NCBI RefSeq assembly: GCF_000350145.1
Contig: NZ_BAOL01000062.1
Coordinates: 1-46,241, forward strand
DNA length: 46,241 nt
Source: Ilumatobacter nonamiensis YM16-303
Lineage (GTDB): Bacteria; Actinomycetota; Acidimicrobiia; Acidimicrobiales; Ilumatobacteraceae
Reading direction: 5' to 3'
Shown here: positions 1 through 8,891 of the stretch, piece by piece
Numbering within the stretch: position 1 is the stretch's first letter
Layout: each line of letters begins with the position of its first letter
Made by a program: the position numbers and the translations under genes
The notes under the pieces: generated by a model
The model's database searches: none
What the model was told of the DNA's origin: nothing
Seen by the model: the letters and a program-made list of their open reading frames with translations, nothing else

Positions 1-131
1 CAGCAGCGAAGAAGGCTCCGGCGAAGAAGAAGGCGGCGAGCAAGAAGACCGCGAGCAAGAAGAGCACGGCGAAAAAGGCCGTCGGCTCGTCGGGGGTCCG
101 CAAGGTGGCCACCAAGCGCACCGCCCGCTGA
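1..131 (+). CDS. C-terminal end of a lysine/alanine-rich protein (5' end outside window)
   Basis: An open frame enters from the left edge (first complete codon at base 3) and stops with TGA at 129-131. The visible 42 residues are dominated by AKKA, KKKAASKK and TASKK repeats and end in a basic RKVATKRTAR tail. Such tails are typical of histone-H1-like or HU-like DNA-binding proteins and of other nucleic-acid-associated actinobacterial proteins. No folded domain is visible, so the protein cannot be named. It ends 12 bases before tlyA and may share its transcript. Confidence 0.6.
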   Translation, partial: AAKKAPAKKKAASKKTASKKSTAKKAVGSSGVRKVATKRTAR

Positions 132-143
132 ACCTCCCGGTCG

Positions 144-908
144 ATGGCTGCCCGTCGTCGGCTCGACGCCGAACTCCTCCGGCGTGAACTCGCTCCGAGC
201 CGCACCGCGGCGCAAGCACTGATCGATGCCGACCGGGTGTTCGTCAACGGAGCCGTCGCCGCCAAGGCCTCCCGGCAGGTGGCCCCCGCTGACGCGATCA
301 TCGTCGATGGACCGCCTGCTCGTTTCGTCGGTCGTGGCGCCGAGAAGCTCGAACATGCTCTGGGCGAGTTCGGCATCGACGTCAGCGGACTGCGGCTGCT
401 CGATGCGGGAGCATCCACCGGCGGGTTCACCGACTGCCTGCTCCAACGCGGGGCGGCGGAGGTCGTGGCGGTCGATGTCGGCCACGGGCAGTTGCACGAA
501 CGGCTGCGTGCCGATCGCCGGGTCAGGAACCTCGAACGACAGAACATCCGCTCGATCACCCCGGATCTGATCAGCGGCCACGTCGACGGTGCGGTCGGTG
601 ATCTGTCGTTCATCTCGCTGCGCCTCGTGATCGCCCCGATCGTTTCCGTGTGCAAACCTGGGGCCTTCATGGTGCTCCTCGTCAAACCGCAGTTCGAGGC
701 GGGCCGGGCCGAGGTCAGCCGCGGGCGTGGGGTCGTCACGGACCCGGAGGTTCACGACCGAGTGCGCGGCGAGGTGACCGAAGCGATCGCCGACGCGGGT
801 TGTCACGTCAAGGGCTGGACGACGTCTCCCATCACGGGCGCAGACGGCAACGTCGAGTTTCTCGTCCACATCACCGTTCCCGGACCCGTCGGGGAGCCGG
901 CCCGATGA
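144..908 (+). CDS. tlyA: TlyA-family rRNA 2'-O-methyltransferase (hemolysin A family)
   Basis: The protein has 254 residues. An S4 RNA-binding domain fills roughly residues 5-62 (LAPSRTAAQALIDADRVFVNG), followed by a Rossmann methyltransferase fold. Its SAM-binding motif is DAGASTGGFTD near residues 87-97, and further on are AVGDLSFISLR and the conserved VKPQFE. M. tuberculosis TlyA (about 268 aa) methylates ribose 2'-O in 16S and 23S rRNA, and its loss gives capreomycin resistance; the same reaction is expected here. The ATG start leaves the S4 domain complete, although the ribosome-binding site is weak. The stop overlaps the nadK start by four bases (ATGA), so the two are translationally coupled. 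tlyA-nadK-recN is a classic actinobacterial order, but recN is displaced here. Confidence 0.95.
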   Translation: MAARRRLDAELLRRELAPSRTAAQALIDADRVFVNGAVAAKASRQVAPADAIIVDGPPARFVGRGAEKLEHALGEFGIDVSGLRLLDAGASTGGFTDCLLQRGAAEVVAVDVGHGQLHERLRADRRVRNLERQNIRSITPDLISGHVDGAVGDLSFISLRLVIAPIVSVCKPGAFMVLLVKPQFEAGRAEVSRGRGVVTDPEVHDRVRGEVTEAIADAGCHVKGWTTSPITGADGNVEFLVHITVPGPVGEPAR

Positions 909-1771
909 CCGGCCCGGTGGAACTCGAACGACTGGCGGTGGTCGCACACCACGAGCGCGCCGAGGCCCGCGAGCACGCCATGGCCATCGCGGAGTGGTGC
1001 CGCGGCCGCGAGATCGACTTCTGGATCCCGTCGGTCGACGGCGACGAGCTGAGGCTGGGCGATCACGCGAGCGATCGTCCGGTCGCCGAGGCGGACGTCG
1101 TCGTCAGTCTCGGTGGAGACGGGACGATGCTGCGCAGCGTCCACCTGCTCGGTGGCCAGGCCGTGCCGTTGCTCGGAATCAACCTGGGCTCACTCGGCTA
1201 CCTCACCGAGGTGGAGCCCGACTGCGTGGTCGATGCGCTCGACCGGTTCGCGCTCGGCGCGGAGGCGGGGGAATGGCACCTCGATCGGCGAATGTTGCTC
1301 GACGTCTCGGTGAACGGACAGTTGGTCGGGCGCGCCCTGAACGAAATGGTCGTCGAGAAGAACCAGTCGGGGCACACGGTACGGCTGCTCGCGCGCATCG
1401 ATGGCCATCCCTTCACCCACTACGAGGCTGATGGCCTCATCGTGTCGACTCCGACCGGTTCGACTGCGTACTCGTTGTCGGCGCGCGGCCCGATCGTGTC
1501 ACCGCAACATCGGGCGATCCTGCTCACCCCCGTGTCGCCACACATGCTGTTCGACCGATCGCTCGTGCTGAGCCCGGACGAAGTGGTCGAGATCGAGGTC
1601 GCGGGTCATCGCCGAGCCGACGTGGCCGTCGACGGTCAGCCGCAGAGCGTGCTGTCGCCCGGCGACGAAGTGCGCTGCAGTCCGTCGGCATCGACCGCCG
1701 ATTTCGTGCGGTTCGGCACCTACCGCTACCACCAGATCCTGAAGTCCAAGTTCGGCCTCGCCGACCGCTGA
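905..1771 (+). CDS. nadK: NAD kinase
   Basis: The protein has 288 residues from the ATG at 905, which overlaps the tlyA stop. It phosphorylates NAD to NADP. The family signature GGDGTMLR (residues about 67-74) holds the catalytic Asp, and the conserved NExxV motif appears as NEMVVEK. The nucleotide-binding run ADGLIVSTPTGSTAYSLSA is intact. Length is normal for bacterial NadK. The frame is open further upstream inside tlyA, but the ATGA overlap and the family N-terminus support 905. The following gene is convergent, only 40 bases away. Confidence 0.95.
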   Translation: MTGPVELERLAVVAHHERAEAREHAMAIAEWCRGREIDFWIPSVDGDELRLGDHASDRPVAEADVVVSLGGDGTMLRSVHLLGGQAVPLLGINLGSLGYLTEVEPDCVVDALDRFALGAEAGEWHLDRRMLLDVSVNGQLVGRALNEMVVEKNQSGHTVRLLARIDGHPFTHYEADGLIVSTPTGSTAYSLSARGPIVSPQHRAILLTPVSPHMLFDRSLVLSPDEVVEIEVAGHRRADVAVDGQPQSVLSPGDEVRCSPSASTADFVRFGTYRYHQILKSKFGLADR

Positions 1772-1811
1772 CCGGCCGACCACAGCGTCGGACGCAGGAG
1801 CACGCGGCCGA

Positions 1812-4800
1812 TCAGGAGGCACTCGTGGTCTGGCGCGGTGACGGTGTCGACCGGATCCGGAGCCCGAGTGACTCGGTCTCGGTCGCGAAACCGTCGAGCC
1901 CGAGCTGGTCGAGCAGGTCGCGCGCAGCCTGATGATGCTCGGCCGCACGCGCCGATTCACCGGCGTCGACGAGTGCCGCAGCGGCGGCGAGTTCGGCCAG
2001 GGCCAGCGACCGCCGGCTTCCGCGGTCGAGTGCGTCGCGGCGCAACAGTTCGATGCGTTCGGTGAGTTCCGCACCGTCGAGTTGCTCGGCTTGGAGCAGC
2101 ACCCGCTCGGCGAGTTCCACTCCGACGATGTCAGCGACCGCGCGTCCAGCCGTGGCGTCCAGCGCGACCACGACCGCCTCGGCGGTGTGACCCGACCGCA
2201 GCAGCGCATCGGCAAGCAGCGCGAGCCGGAGCGAATGCGCGAGTTGGGCTTCCGACCTCGCGTCCAGTTCGAGGCTGCGACGCAACAGGTCGAGTCCGGT
2301 CTCGGTCTGCCCGAGACCGAACCGTGCGTAACCTTCGAGCGACATCGCGAACATCCGCACGAACGGTGACACCGACGGCTCCGGGACGGTGTCGATCGCG
2401 GCGACCGATTCGAGCATCCTGTCCCATTCCCCGGTGTAGGTCTCGAGGATCGCCGCCACGATGAGCACCGACGCCTCGGTCGCCCGCTCTCCCGTTGCGC
2501 GAGTGAGCTCGATGGCCAGGTTCATCTCCGTGCGCGCCGCGGCGACGTCGCCCCTGTCGCCGAGCACGAGCGCGTGCTGACTGATCGTGTAGCAGTACAC
2601 CCCGTCGAGCAGTTCGAGGTCCCATTCCCCATCGTCGGTCGTCAACTCGTCGCGGCGCACGGACATGCCGGCCTCGAAAGCAGCCAGTGCCTCGTCGAGA
2701 CGCCGTTGTGTGCCGAGGATCTGGGCGAGGTGGCAACGGGCCATCGCGAGTGTCGAGGTCTGCCCAGCGCCCTCCAGAGGTCCGATGAGGGCGCGCACTC
2801 CCTCCTCGGCGACGAGCTGGTTTCCGATCGAGTGGTGGATCCAGCTGATCCAGTACGCAGCGAGCAACGCCAGCTCGAAGTTGCCGTCCCCGAGCGCCTC
2901 GTCCCGGGCAGCCGCCAGCAGTCGGGTCTGGGCGACCGACGGCTCGAACACGCACGATCGGGCCCAGCTCACCGTCAGGTGGCCGCGCTGCGCGCGCACG
3001 TCGGCGGACGATTCGAGTTTGTACGTCTCCTCGATCGCCAGGTGCAGCTGCGCTTGCGCTTCGGCGAGGGCACGTTGCTCGGTGGCCTTCGCGCCGGCTG
3101 CCGACAGATACTTGACGGCGAGGACCGGGTCGTTCGCCAACCGGTAGTGGTGGGCCAGTTCCTCCACGTTGCGCTGGGTCCGTGCGTCCTCCACCGACTG
3201 TGACGACGCGATGAAGTCCGCGATCTGGGCGTGGAGCCGGCGTCGAGCACCGATCAGCAGAGCGTCGTAGACGACCTCCTGGATCGTGACGTGGTGGAAC
3301 CGACACCGGGTCCGCGAGGAACCCGTCATGGACTCGACGAACCCGAGCTGTTCCAACTCGACGACACGTTGTTCGAACTCGGCGTCGTCGACCAAGGATT
3401 CGAGGACGTCGAGGCGGAACTCACGTCCGATCACGGATGCGGCTCGCAGCATGTCGCGATGTGCGGAGGCCAGGGTGTCGACCCGACCCTGCACGACGGC
3501 CTGCACCGTGTCGGGGACCACGAGTTCGTCGGGTGAGCCCGACAGCTCCAGGCGGCCGTGAACGATGCGCGTCTTCTCCTGCATGTCGAGCGCGGTGCAC
3601 AACTCCTCGACGAAGAGCGGATTGCCGAGCGTGCGTTCGAAGATCAACGCGAGCAGCGGCTCGTCCACCGACTCGCTGCGAGCGATGGCGCACGCCATGT
3701 CCCGAGTGGCGTCCAGACCGAGCGGTTCCAGTCGAAGGACGTCGTCCTCGCCCCACGAGTGTTCGTCGGGGTGTTCGTCGCGGGTGGTGACGAGGACCAT
3801 CACCTGATTCGAATCCGTCGAACTCACGAGACGTCGAAGCGTTGCCCGCGATGCGTCATCGGCCCAGTGCCAGTCCTCGAGCTGGACGACCGTGGGGTGT
3901 TCACGGCCGAGTGCGACCAGCAGTTCGACGATCGCAGCCTGGAGGACATCGGGAAGTGCCTCTCCGCGCCACCCCTCCGGGAGATTCTCGACCACTCGTG
4001 CCGAGAGCAGGAACAGGTACGCAGGCGCAAACCGTTGCACCTCCTCACCAAGCCCCGCGAGCGCGATGCCGACCAACGCCTCGGTGGTCTCCGCATCGTC
4101 CCGGTCGCCCACACCGAAATGCGCGCGGAGGATCTCGACGAAGGGCAGATATGCGGTCGTGCCGCCGATTGCCTGACATCGCCCCTTGACGGTCGTGAGC
4201 CGCGGATTCTCCGTTCTCGCCCAGTCGAGGAACTCGAAGCACAACCGGCTCTTCCCACTCCCCGCCGTGCCCTGGACGACCGCAATCCTCGCCGGCGTGG
4301 TCCGTACCGCGTCGAGGACGGCGTCGAGTCGTGCCAACTCGTCGTGGCGTCCGGCGAGCGCGGTCAGCCCACGCTCGCGCGCGACATCGAAGCGGGTGAT
4401 GTTCGCACGAGGCCTGATGACCCGGAACGCGTTCAGCGGTTCGACCTTGTTGCGGACCGCGTGGAGTCCCGCCGACTCCAGGTCGAAGTAGGGCGCAATC
4501 GACGTCATCGTCGATTCACCGATCACCACCTCGCCCCGGTCGGCGACGTGGAGCAAGCGCGCGGCGGTGTTGATCGCGTCACCGGTGAGGTCGTAGGTGC
4601 CGTTGCGGAGATCGCTCAGCTCGGCGACGACGAGTCCGGCGTGGACGCTCGTGTGCATCTCCAGCGGAACCTCCAGCTGTTCGTGGAGTTCGTCGGAGAG
4701 TTCGGTGACACGTGCGTGGATCGCGAGTGCTGCGTGGACTGCTCGACGAACGTCGTCCTCACCGGCCGACGGGAGGCCGAACAGTGCAACGATCTCGTCG

Positions 4801-5147
4801 CCGACGAACTGGTTCACGATGCCACCGTGGGACTCGACGATCGCGGTCCCGTCGCGTTTGATCGTTCCGACGACTTCGTGCACGATCTCGGGGTCGAGGG
4901 TTTCCCCCATCGCGGTGTATCCCGAGAGGTCGGACATCATGATCGCGACGTTGCGCCGCTGTCCGCCCAGACGGTCGACTCGGTCCACCGGGGCGGATCC
5001 GTCGAGGCGGGTTCCACACCCGGCGCAGAATGCTGCTTCCGGTGCCGACGAGCGTCCACACTGCCCACAGAACGTGACCGACGGGATCTTGCATCGGGGG
5101 CAGTCGGCGGCGGTGACGCCGGGTTCACCGCAGGTTGCACAGGCCAT
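1812..5147 (-). CDS. Zinc-ribbon, class III nucleotidyl cyclase, AAA ATPase and TPR-like multidomain signalling protein
   Basis: The protein has 1111 residues. Two N-terminal zinc ribbons are visible (Cys 3, 6, 16, 19 and 27, 30, 41, 44). A class III cyclase domain follows at about 65-250: metal-binding Asp in MMSDLSGYTAMGE, second metal Asp in QFVGDEIVALFG, and the transition-state Asn/Arg pair in INTAARLL. Next is an ATPase module with Walker A GTAGSGKS and a Walker-B-like LEDWHWADDAS. About 500 residues of alpha-helical, TPR-like repeats finish the chain. This architecture (cyclase plus LuxR/MalT-like ATPase) is common in actinobacteria and usually lacks a DNA-binding domain. Product specificity (cAMP or other) cannot be read safely. 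A strong GGGAGGAGG ribosome-binding site precedes the ATG. It lies in the block that separates nadK from recN. Confidence 0.85.
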   Translation of the reverse strand: MACATCGEPGVTAADCPRCKIPSVTFCGQCGRSSAPEAAFCAGCGTRLDGSAPVDRVDRLGGQRRNVAIMMSDLSGYTAMGETLDPEIVHEVVGTIKRDGTAIVESHGGIVNQFVGDEIVALFGLPSAGEDDVRRAVHAALAIHARVTELSDELHEQLEVPLEMHTSVHAGLVVAELSDLRNGTYDLTGDAINTAARLLHVADRGEVVIGESTMTSIAPYFDLESAGLHAVRNKVEPLNAFRVIRPRANITRFDVARERGLTALAGRHDELARLDAVLDAVRTTPARIAVVQGTAGSGKSRLCFEFLDWARTENPRLTTVKGRCQAIGGTTAYLPFVEILRAHFGVGDRDDAETTEALVGIALAGLGEEVQRFAPAYLFLLSARVVENLPEGWRGEALPDVLQAAIVELLVALGREHPTVVQLEDWHWADDASRATLRRLVSSTDSNQVMVLVTTRDEHPDEHSWGEDDVLRLEPLGLDATRDMACAIARSESVDEPLLALIFERTLGNPLFVEELCTALDMQEKTRIVHGRLELSGSPDELVVPDTVQAVVQGRVDTLASAHRDMLRAASVIGREFRLDVLESLVDDAEFEQRVVELEQLGFVESMTGSSRTRCRFHHVTIQEVVYDALLIGARRRLHAQIADFIASSQSVEDARTQRNVEELAHHYRLANDPVLAVKYLSAAGAKATEQRALAEAQAQLHLAIEETYKLESSADVRAQRGHLTVSWARSCVFEPSVAQTRLLAAARDEALGDGNFELALLAAYWISWIHHSIGNQLVAEEGVRALIGPLEGAGQTSTLAMARCHLAQILGTQRRLDEALAAFEAGMSVRRDELTTDDGEWDLELLDGVYCYTISQHALVLGDRGDVAAARTEMNLAIELTRATGERATEASVLIVAAILETYTGEWDRMLESVAAIDTVPEPSVSPFVRMFAMSLEGYARFGLGQTETGLDLLRRSLELDARSEAQLAHSLRLALLADALLRSGHTAEAVVVALDATAGRAVADIVGVELAERVLLQAEQLDGAELTERIELLRRDALDRGSRRSLALAELAAAAALVDAGESARAAEHHQAARDLLDQLGLDGFATETESLGLRIRSTPSPRQTTSAS

Positions 5148-5336
5148 CGCCGCCTCCTCCCGCGGTGGACACTAGTGGAGACACATCACGTCATCCCCTT
5201 CCGTGTTCCGGGCGTGGGGCGCTCGGACCTCGCGCCAGACCGGTCGGGATCGTGCCGGCGGCGATCGTCTACAGTCGCCCCCTCGGGCGGACGGACGCCG
5301 CCGGACGACCACACGGATGGGAGGGTGGCGGTGGGC

Positions 5337-6023
5337 ATGTCGACAGCACGACCGACGAGTGTCGGCAGGGTGAGTGAGATCACGAGCATCACCAAGATCC
5401 GCCAGGGCTTCGTCCAGCCGATCGAGGTGATGACGAGGCGCGAGGGCGACCATGACGTCCAGTACGTCGGGATCGACACGGCGGCGCCGCCCGTGCGCTA
5501 CGTCGACAACCTCCGCATGGTGTTCGAACTCGTCAGACTCGATACGTCCAAGGGCAACTGGACGCCGCTCAACGATGTCGGCACGATCCACTTCGCGCGA
5601 TGGGTGATCCTGCCCGACGACGAGCATCTTCTGTTCTGCTCGAACTTCGACGGGAGTTTCGACCAGTACATCCACGACTTCGTCTCGATCGCGAACAGCG
5701 GCGAGAAGACGCGTGACAACCCGAGCGGTGCCAAATGGATGGACATGATCTGGGGCAACTGCGTCGGCTATCCGGGCACCGCGGACTTCCAACGGTTTCT
5801 CGCGTACATCCGTGACTCGATGGTCGAGACGACACTCTTCTTCCCGACGATCGACGATGTCACGGTGCGCGACATCTCGTGGCTCCGCCAATTCCGGAAA
5901 CACTTCATCGCTTTCGACGAGGCGGCTCAGGGAGTCGACCCGACGTCGTGGCCCGTCGAGCTCCGCTCCGCGTACGACGAGATGAAGGCGAAGATCAACG
6001 AGATCGACGTGACCGATGTCTGA
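5337..6023 (+). CDS. Unknown protein translationally coupled to the DyP-P450 fusion
   Basis: The protein has 228 residues and no membrane segment or signal peptide. Its most distinctive stretch is HFARWVILPDDEHLLFCSNF followed by DGSFDQYIHDF (about residues 80-115). I do not recognise a named family. The alternating beta/alpha texture would fit a ferredoxin-like or dimeric alpha/beta barrel fold, the superfamily to which DyP peroxidases belong, but this is inference. The start is uncertain: ATG 5337, or GTG 5331, which sits a better six bases after GAGG. Its last eight bases overlap the start of the DyP-P450 gene, so the two proteins are very probably made together and may act together. Confidence 0.75.
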   Translation: MSTARPTSVGRVSEITSITKIRQGFVQPIEVMTRREGDHDVQYVGIDTAAPPVRYVDNLRMVFELVRLDTSKGNWTPLNDVGTIHFARWVILPDDEHLLFCSNFDGSFDQYIHDFVSIANSGEKTRDNPSGAKWMDMIWGNCVGYPGTADFQRFLAYIRDSMVETTLFFPTIDDVTVRDISWLRQFRKHFIAFDEAAQGVDPTSWPVELRSAYDEMKAKINEIDVTDV

Positions 6024-8838
6024 CACCAGCACGAACGAGGCCGCCGAGCTCTCGGTCCCGCTCTCCCAGGTGCAGGCCGGGATCTTCGATCCCGCAGCAC
6101 CGACGTTCGAGACCCACGTCCTGCTCGAGATCTGCGACATGGCTGCGGCGCGTGCGTTCGTCGGCTCGTTGGCGAACGAGGTGACCACCGAAGCCGACGT
6201 CTCCGGAGCGGCCGGCCCGGCGACGCGTGTGAGTGTCGGGTTCACGTCGGAGGGGCTCGCTGCCCTCGGCGTCGCCGCGTCCGTGCTCGATTCGTTTCCC
6301 CGGGAGTTCCTCGACGGGATGCCGGCGCGGGCGATTGCTCTCGGCGACAACGGACCGAACGATCCGGTTGACTGGGACGCTCCGTATCGCACCGATGAGC
6401 AACACCGGCTGCACATGTGGCTGATGGTGCAGGGTGACGACTCGACGGAGGTGGAGGCACGGGTCGTCGAGGTCGTCGAACCCGCGGTCGCGGCCGGAGC
6501 GATCCGGGAACTCGGGCGCGAACACGGTCAGCAGTTCGGACCCGACCGCGCTCCGGCCAAGGAGCACTTCGGATTCAACGACAACCTGAGTCAACCCGGC
6601 GTGGCGGGTGTCGGCCAGCCGGTGTATCCCGGCCAGGGCACGCTGCAGCCCGATGGCACGTGGGATCCGATCCCCGTGGGGTGCTTTCTCCTCGGCTACG
6701 AGAACGGCTACGGGGACACTCCGCTCCATCCCAGCGACGCGACGCTGCGCAACAACGGCACCTACATGGTGCTGCGCAAACTCGAGCAGGATGTGCCGGC
6801 GTTTCGTGAGGCGGTCGCCGACACGGCCACCAGGTTCGGGATGGACGAGCAGTTGTGCGCGGCGAAGTTCGTCGGCCGTTGGCGCAGCGGTGCGCCACTC
6901 GAAATCTGCCCGGAACACGACGACCCCTCGGTTCTCGACGATCACGAGACCGCGAACTCGTTCCACTACCGCGGGCCCGACCGTGTGGGCGGTGACGCAG
7001 GTGGTCAACGCGTCCCGCGGGGCGCTCACATCCGACGGGTCAATCCGCGGGACAGCTTCACCATCCAGTCGGTCGTCGATCCGAAGAACCACCGGATCAT
7101 CCGACGCTCGGCTCCTTACGGGCGCTACCTCGAAGAGGGTTCGGGACCCGACGGGGTTCGACGGGGTCTCCTGTTCCGCGCCTTCAACGCGAGCATCCTC
7201 GACCAGTTCGAGATGATCCAGTCCGAGTGGGTGAACAACTCGAACGAGAACCAGGGGGTGAGCACGGACCGCGATCCGTTCGTCGGCTCGGTCGAACCGA
7301 TGGGACACCCGTCTCGGCGGAACCCGCCGAGCTTCACCATCCCGCAACCCGACGGGACGTGTCCGACGCGCTACGGACTCCCGCAGTTCGTGACAGTTCG
7401 CGGCGGCGCGTACTTCTTCGTTCCCTCGATCGACGCGCTGCGCGGGCTCGCTGTCCCGTTGCCGCCTCCTCCGGACCCGCCGCCGCCACTGCCGGCGCCG
7501 TTCCTCGCCTCGTATGAGGCGATCGCCGGGATCCCCGGGATCCAGGCGTCGCAGGTCCGCGAGCTCCAGATCAACCTCGTCCTCGGATATCAGGCGCACC
7601 TCGTCGAACTCGGCGACGAACTCCGCTCGCAGGAGACGACGAAGATCTTCGAGACGCCGATCGGATTCCTCCTGTCGACCTACGACGACATCGTCGAAGT
7701 GTTCCGCAACGACGAGGTCTTCTCGGTCAGCGGCTACGCCGAACGTCTGCAGGACGTGACCGGACCCTTCATTCTCGGGATGGACCGCGGACCGGAGTAC
7801 GAATACGAGTCGTCGATCATGCACGCCGCCCTGCCGAGTTCGGGTCTCGCCGAGGTCGCCGAATGGGTCGACGACTATGCCGCACGGGTCGTGGCGCGGA
7901 CGACGGTGAAGCCCGGTGTGCCGTTCGATCTCGTCGCCCCGATCGCTCAGCGGATACCGCTCGCCTACATCGACCGCTTCCTCGGCGTTCCGGGAACCAA
8001 CGACCAGACCCTCATGTCCTGGCTGCAGGTGCTCGGGTTGCACGTGTTCGAGTTCTGGACACCGTACGTTCCGCCACTGCCGGGGAGGCAGAACATCAAG
8101 GCGGTGGCCACCTCGATCAGCCCGACGTTCGAGGCGTACCTCGACGGTCTGATCACCGATCGCATCGGGTCGATCGCGGCCGGGCAGCCCGTGCCCGAGG
8201 ACGTGCTCACACGACTCGTCCGTCTCTCGACCACGGGCGGGCAGTCCGCGACCGAGCAGGCGATCACCTTCGATCACGTGGCGATCCGACGGAATCTCGC
8301 GGGCTTCGCGCTGGGCTCCACCGTCGCTGCGTCCACGGCGATCGTCAGCGCCGTGCAGTATCTGCTGACCGAGGGCAACGAACAGGCACTCGCGCAGACC
8401 GTCGAAGCGGCCGGTGCGGGCGACGGCGATCGGGTCCAGGAATGCATGCTCGAAGCGGCACGGCTCGGAGCGCCGTCGCCGCCGTCCGTGTTCCGCACCG
8501 CGAAGCGTGATCACGTTCTGGCCGAAGGAACCGATCGCGAGAAAAAGATCCCGGCCGGCGCGGTGGTGGCGCTCTATCCCTGCGTTGCGATGACCGATCC
8601 GAGTGCGATCGAGACGCCGAAGGAGTTCCGGCCGGGCCGTCCGTCCTCGAACTACCTGATGTTCGGAGAAGGCCAGCACAGCTGCTTCGGGACGGCGACG
8701 GCCCTGATGTTCCTCCGCTCGGCCGGTCTGCATCTCTTCGCCCTCCCCGGGCTGAAACAGGTCTCCCCGATGACGCCCGGCACGGGGACGCCCGGTGCGT
8801 ACTACCCGGGCGAGTACATGCTGATCTGCGAGCCGTAG
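6016..8838 (+). CDS. DyP-type peroxidase fused to a cytochrome P450
   Basis: This is a single uninterrupted 940-residue protein. Residues 1 to about 475 are a dye-decolorizing peroxidase: the distal loop appears as GFNDNLSQP with Asp189 kept (the usual GXXDG glycine is Asn190), the proximal haem ligand is His338 in GAHIRRVNPR, and RGLLFRAFNASILDQFE is the typical C-terminal block. A proline-rich linker (PLPPPPDPPPPLPAP, about 476-492) joins it to a full-length P450. The P450 has an I-helix region near 763-775, the ExxR motif EAAR (813-816) and the thiolate loop FGEGQHSCFG with Cys890. No signal peptide or twin-arginine motif is seen, so it is cytoplasmic. By analogy to fungal Ppo fusions (a different peroxidase family plus P450), the peroxidase could make a hydroperoxide that the P450 isomerises. 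The substrate is unknown. Confidence 0.9.
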   Translation: MSDTSTNEAAELSVPLSQVQAGIFDPAAPTFETHVLLEICDMAAARAFVGSLANEVTTEADVSGAAGPATRVSVGFTSEGLAALGVAASVLDSFPREFLDGMPARAIALGDNGPNDPVDWDAPYRTDEQHRLHMWLMVQGDDSTEVEARVVEVVEPAVAAGAIRELGREHGQQFGPDRAPAKEHFGFNDNLSQPGVAGVGQPVYPGQGTLQPDGTWDPIPVGCFLLGYENGYGDTPLHPSDATLRNNGTYMVLRKLEQDVPAFREAVADTATRFGMDEQLCAAKFVGRWRSGAPLEICPEHDDPSVLDDHETANSFHYRGPDRVGGDAGGQRVPRGAHIRRVNPRDSFTIQSVVDPKNHRIIRRSAPYGRYLEEGSGPDGVRRGLLFRAFNASILDQFEMIQSEWVNNSNENQGVSTDRDPFVGSVEPMGHPSRRNPPSFTIPQPDGTCPTRYGLPQFVTVRGGAYFFVPSIDALRGLAVPLPPPPDPPPPLPAPFLASYEAIAGIPGIQASQVRELQINLVLGYQAHLVELGDELRSQETTKIFETPIGFLLSTYDDIVEVFRNDEVFSVSGYAERLQDVTGPFILGMDRGPEYEYESSIMHAALPSSGLAEVAEWVDDYAARVVARTTVKPGVPFDLVAPIAQRIPLAYIDRFLGVPGTNDQTLMSWLQVLGLHVFEFWTPYVPPLPGRQNIKAVATSISPTFEAYLDGLITDRIGSIAAGQPVPEDVLTRLVRLSTTGGQSATEQAITFDHVAIRRNLAGFALGSTVAASTAIVSAVQYLLTEGNEQALAQTVEAAGAGDGDRVQECMLEAARLGAPSPPSVFRTAKRDHVLAEGTDREKKIPAGAVVALYPCVAMTDPSAIETPKEFRPGRPSSNYLMFGEGQHSCFGTATALMFLRSAGLHLFALPGLKQVSPMTPGTGTPGAYYPGEYMLICEP

Positions 8839-8891
8839 CGGCCGAACCATCGCGCGCCCGGTGTGACACCCCGCTGGTTGAATGGGCGGCG

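Noticed and set aside
3558-5336. Upstream extension of the 228-aa gene frame through the cyclase gene (total 821 codons)
   Set aside because: The extension is antisense to a well-supported cyclase/ATPase gene; protein-like sequence starts only near 5337.
7450-7500. Proline-rich run in the DyP-P450 gene as a possible frameshift or assembly join
   Set aside because: The frame is continuous, both flanking domains are in the same frame and such linkers are typical between fused domains.
5995-8850. 951-codon minus-strand open frame opposite the DyP-P450 gene
   Set aside because: Composition is Arg/His/Asp-rich without any domain, and the plus strand carries two clear haem-enzyme domains. It is a shadow caused by high GC.
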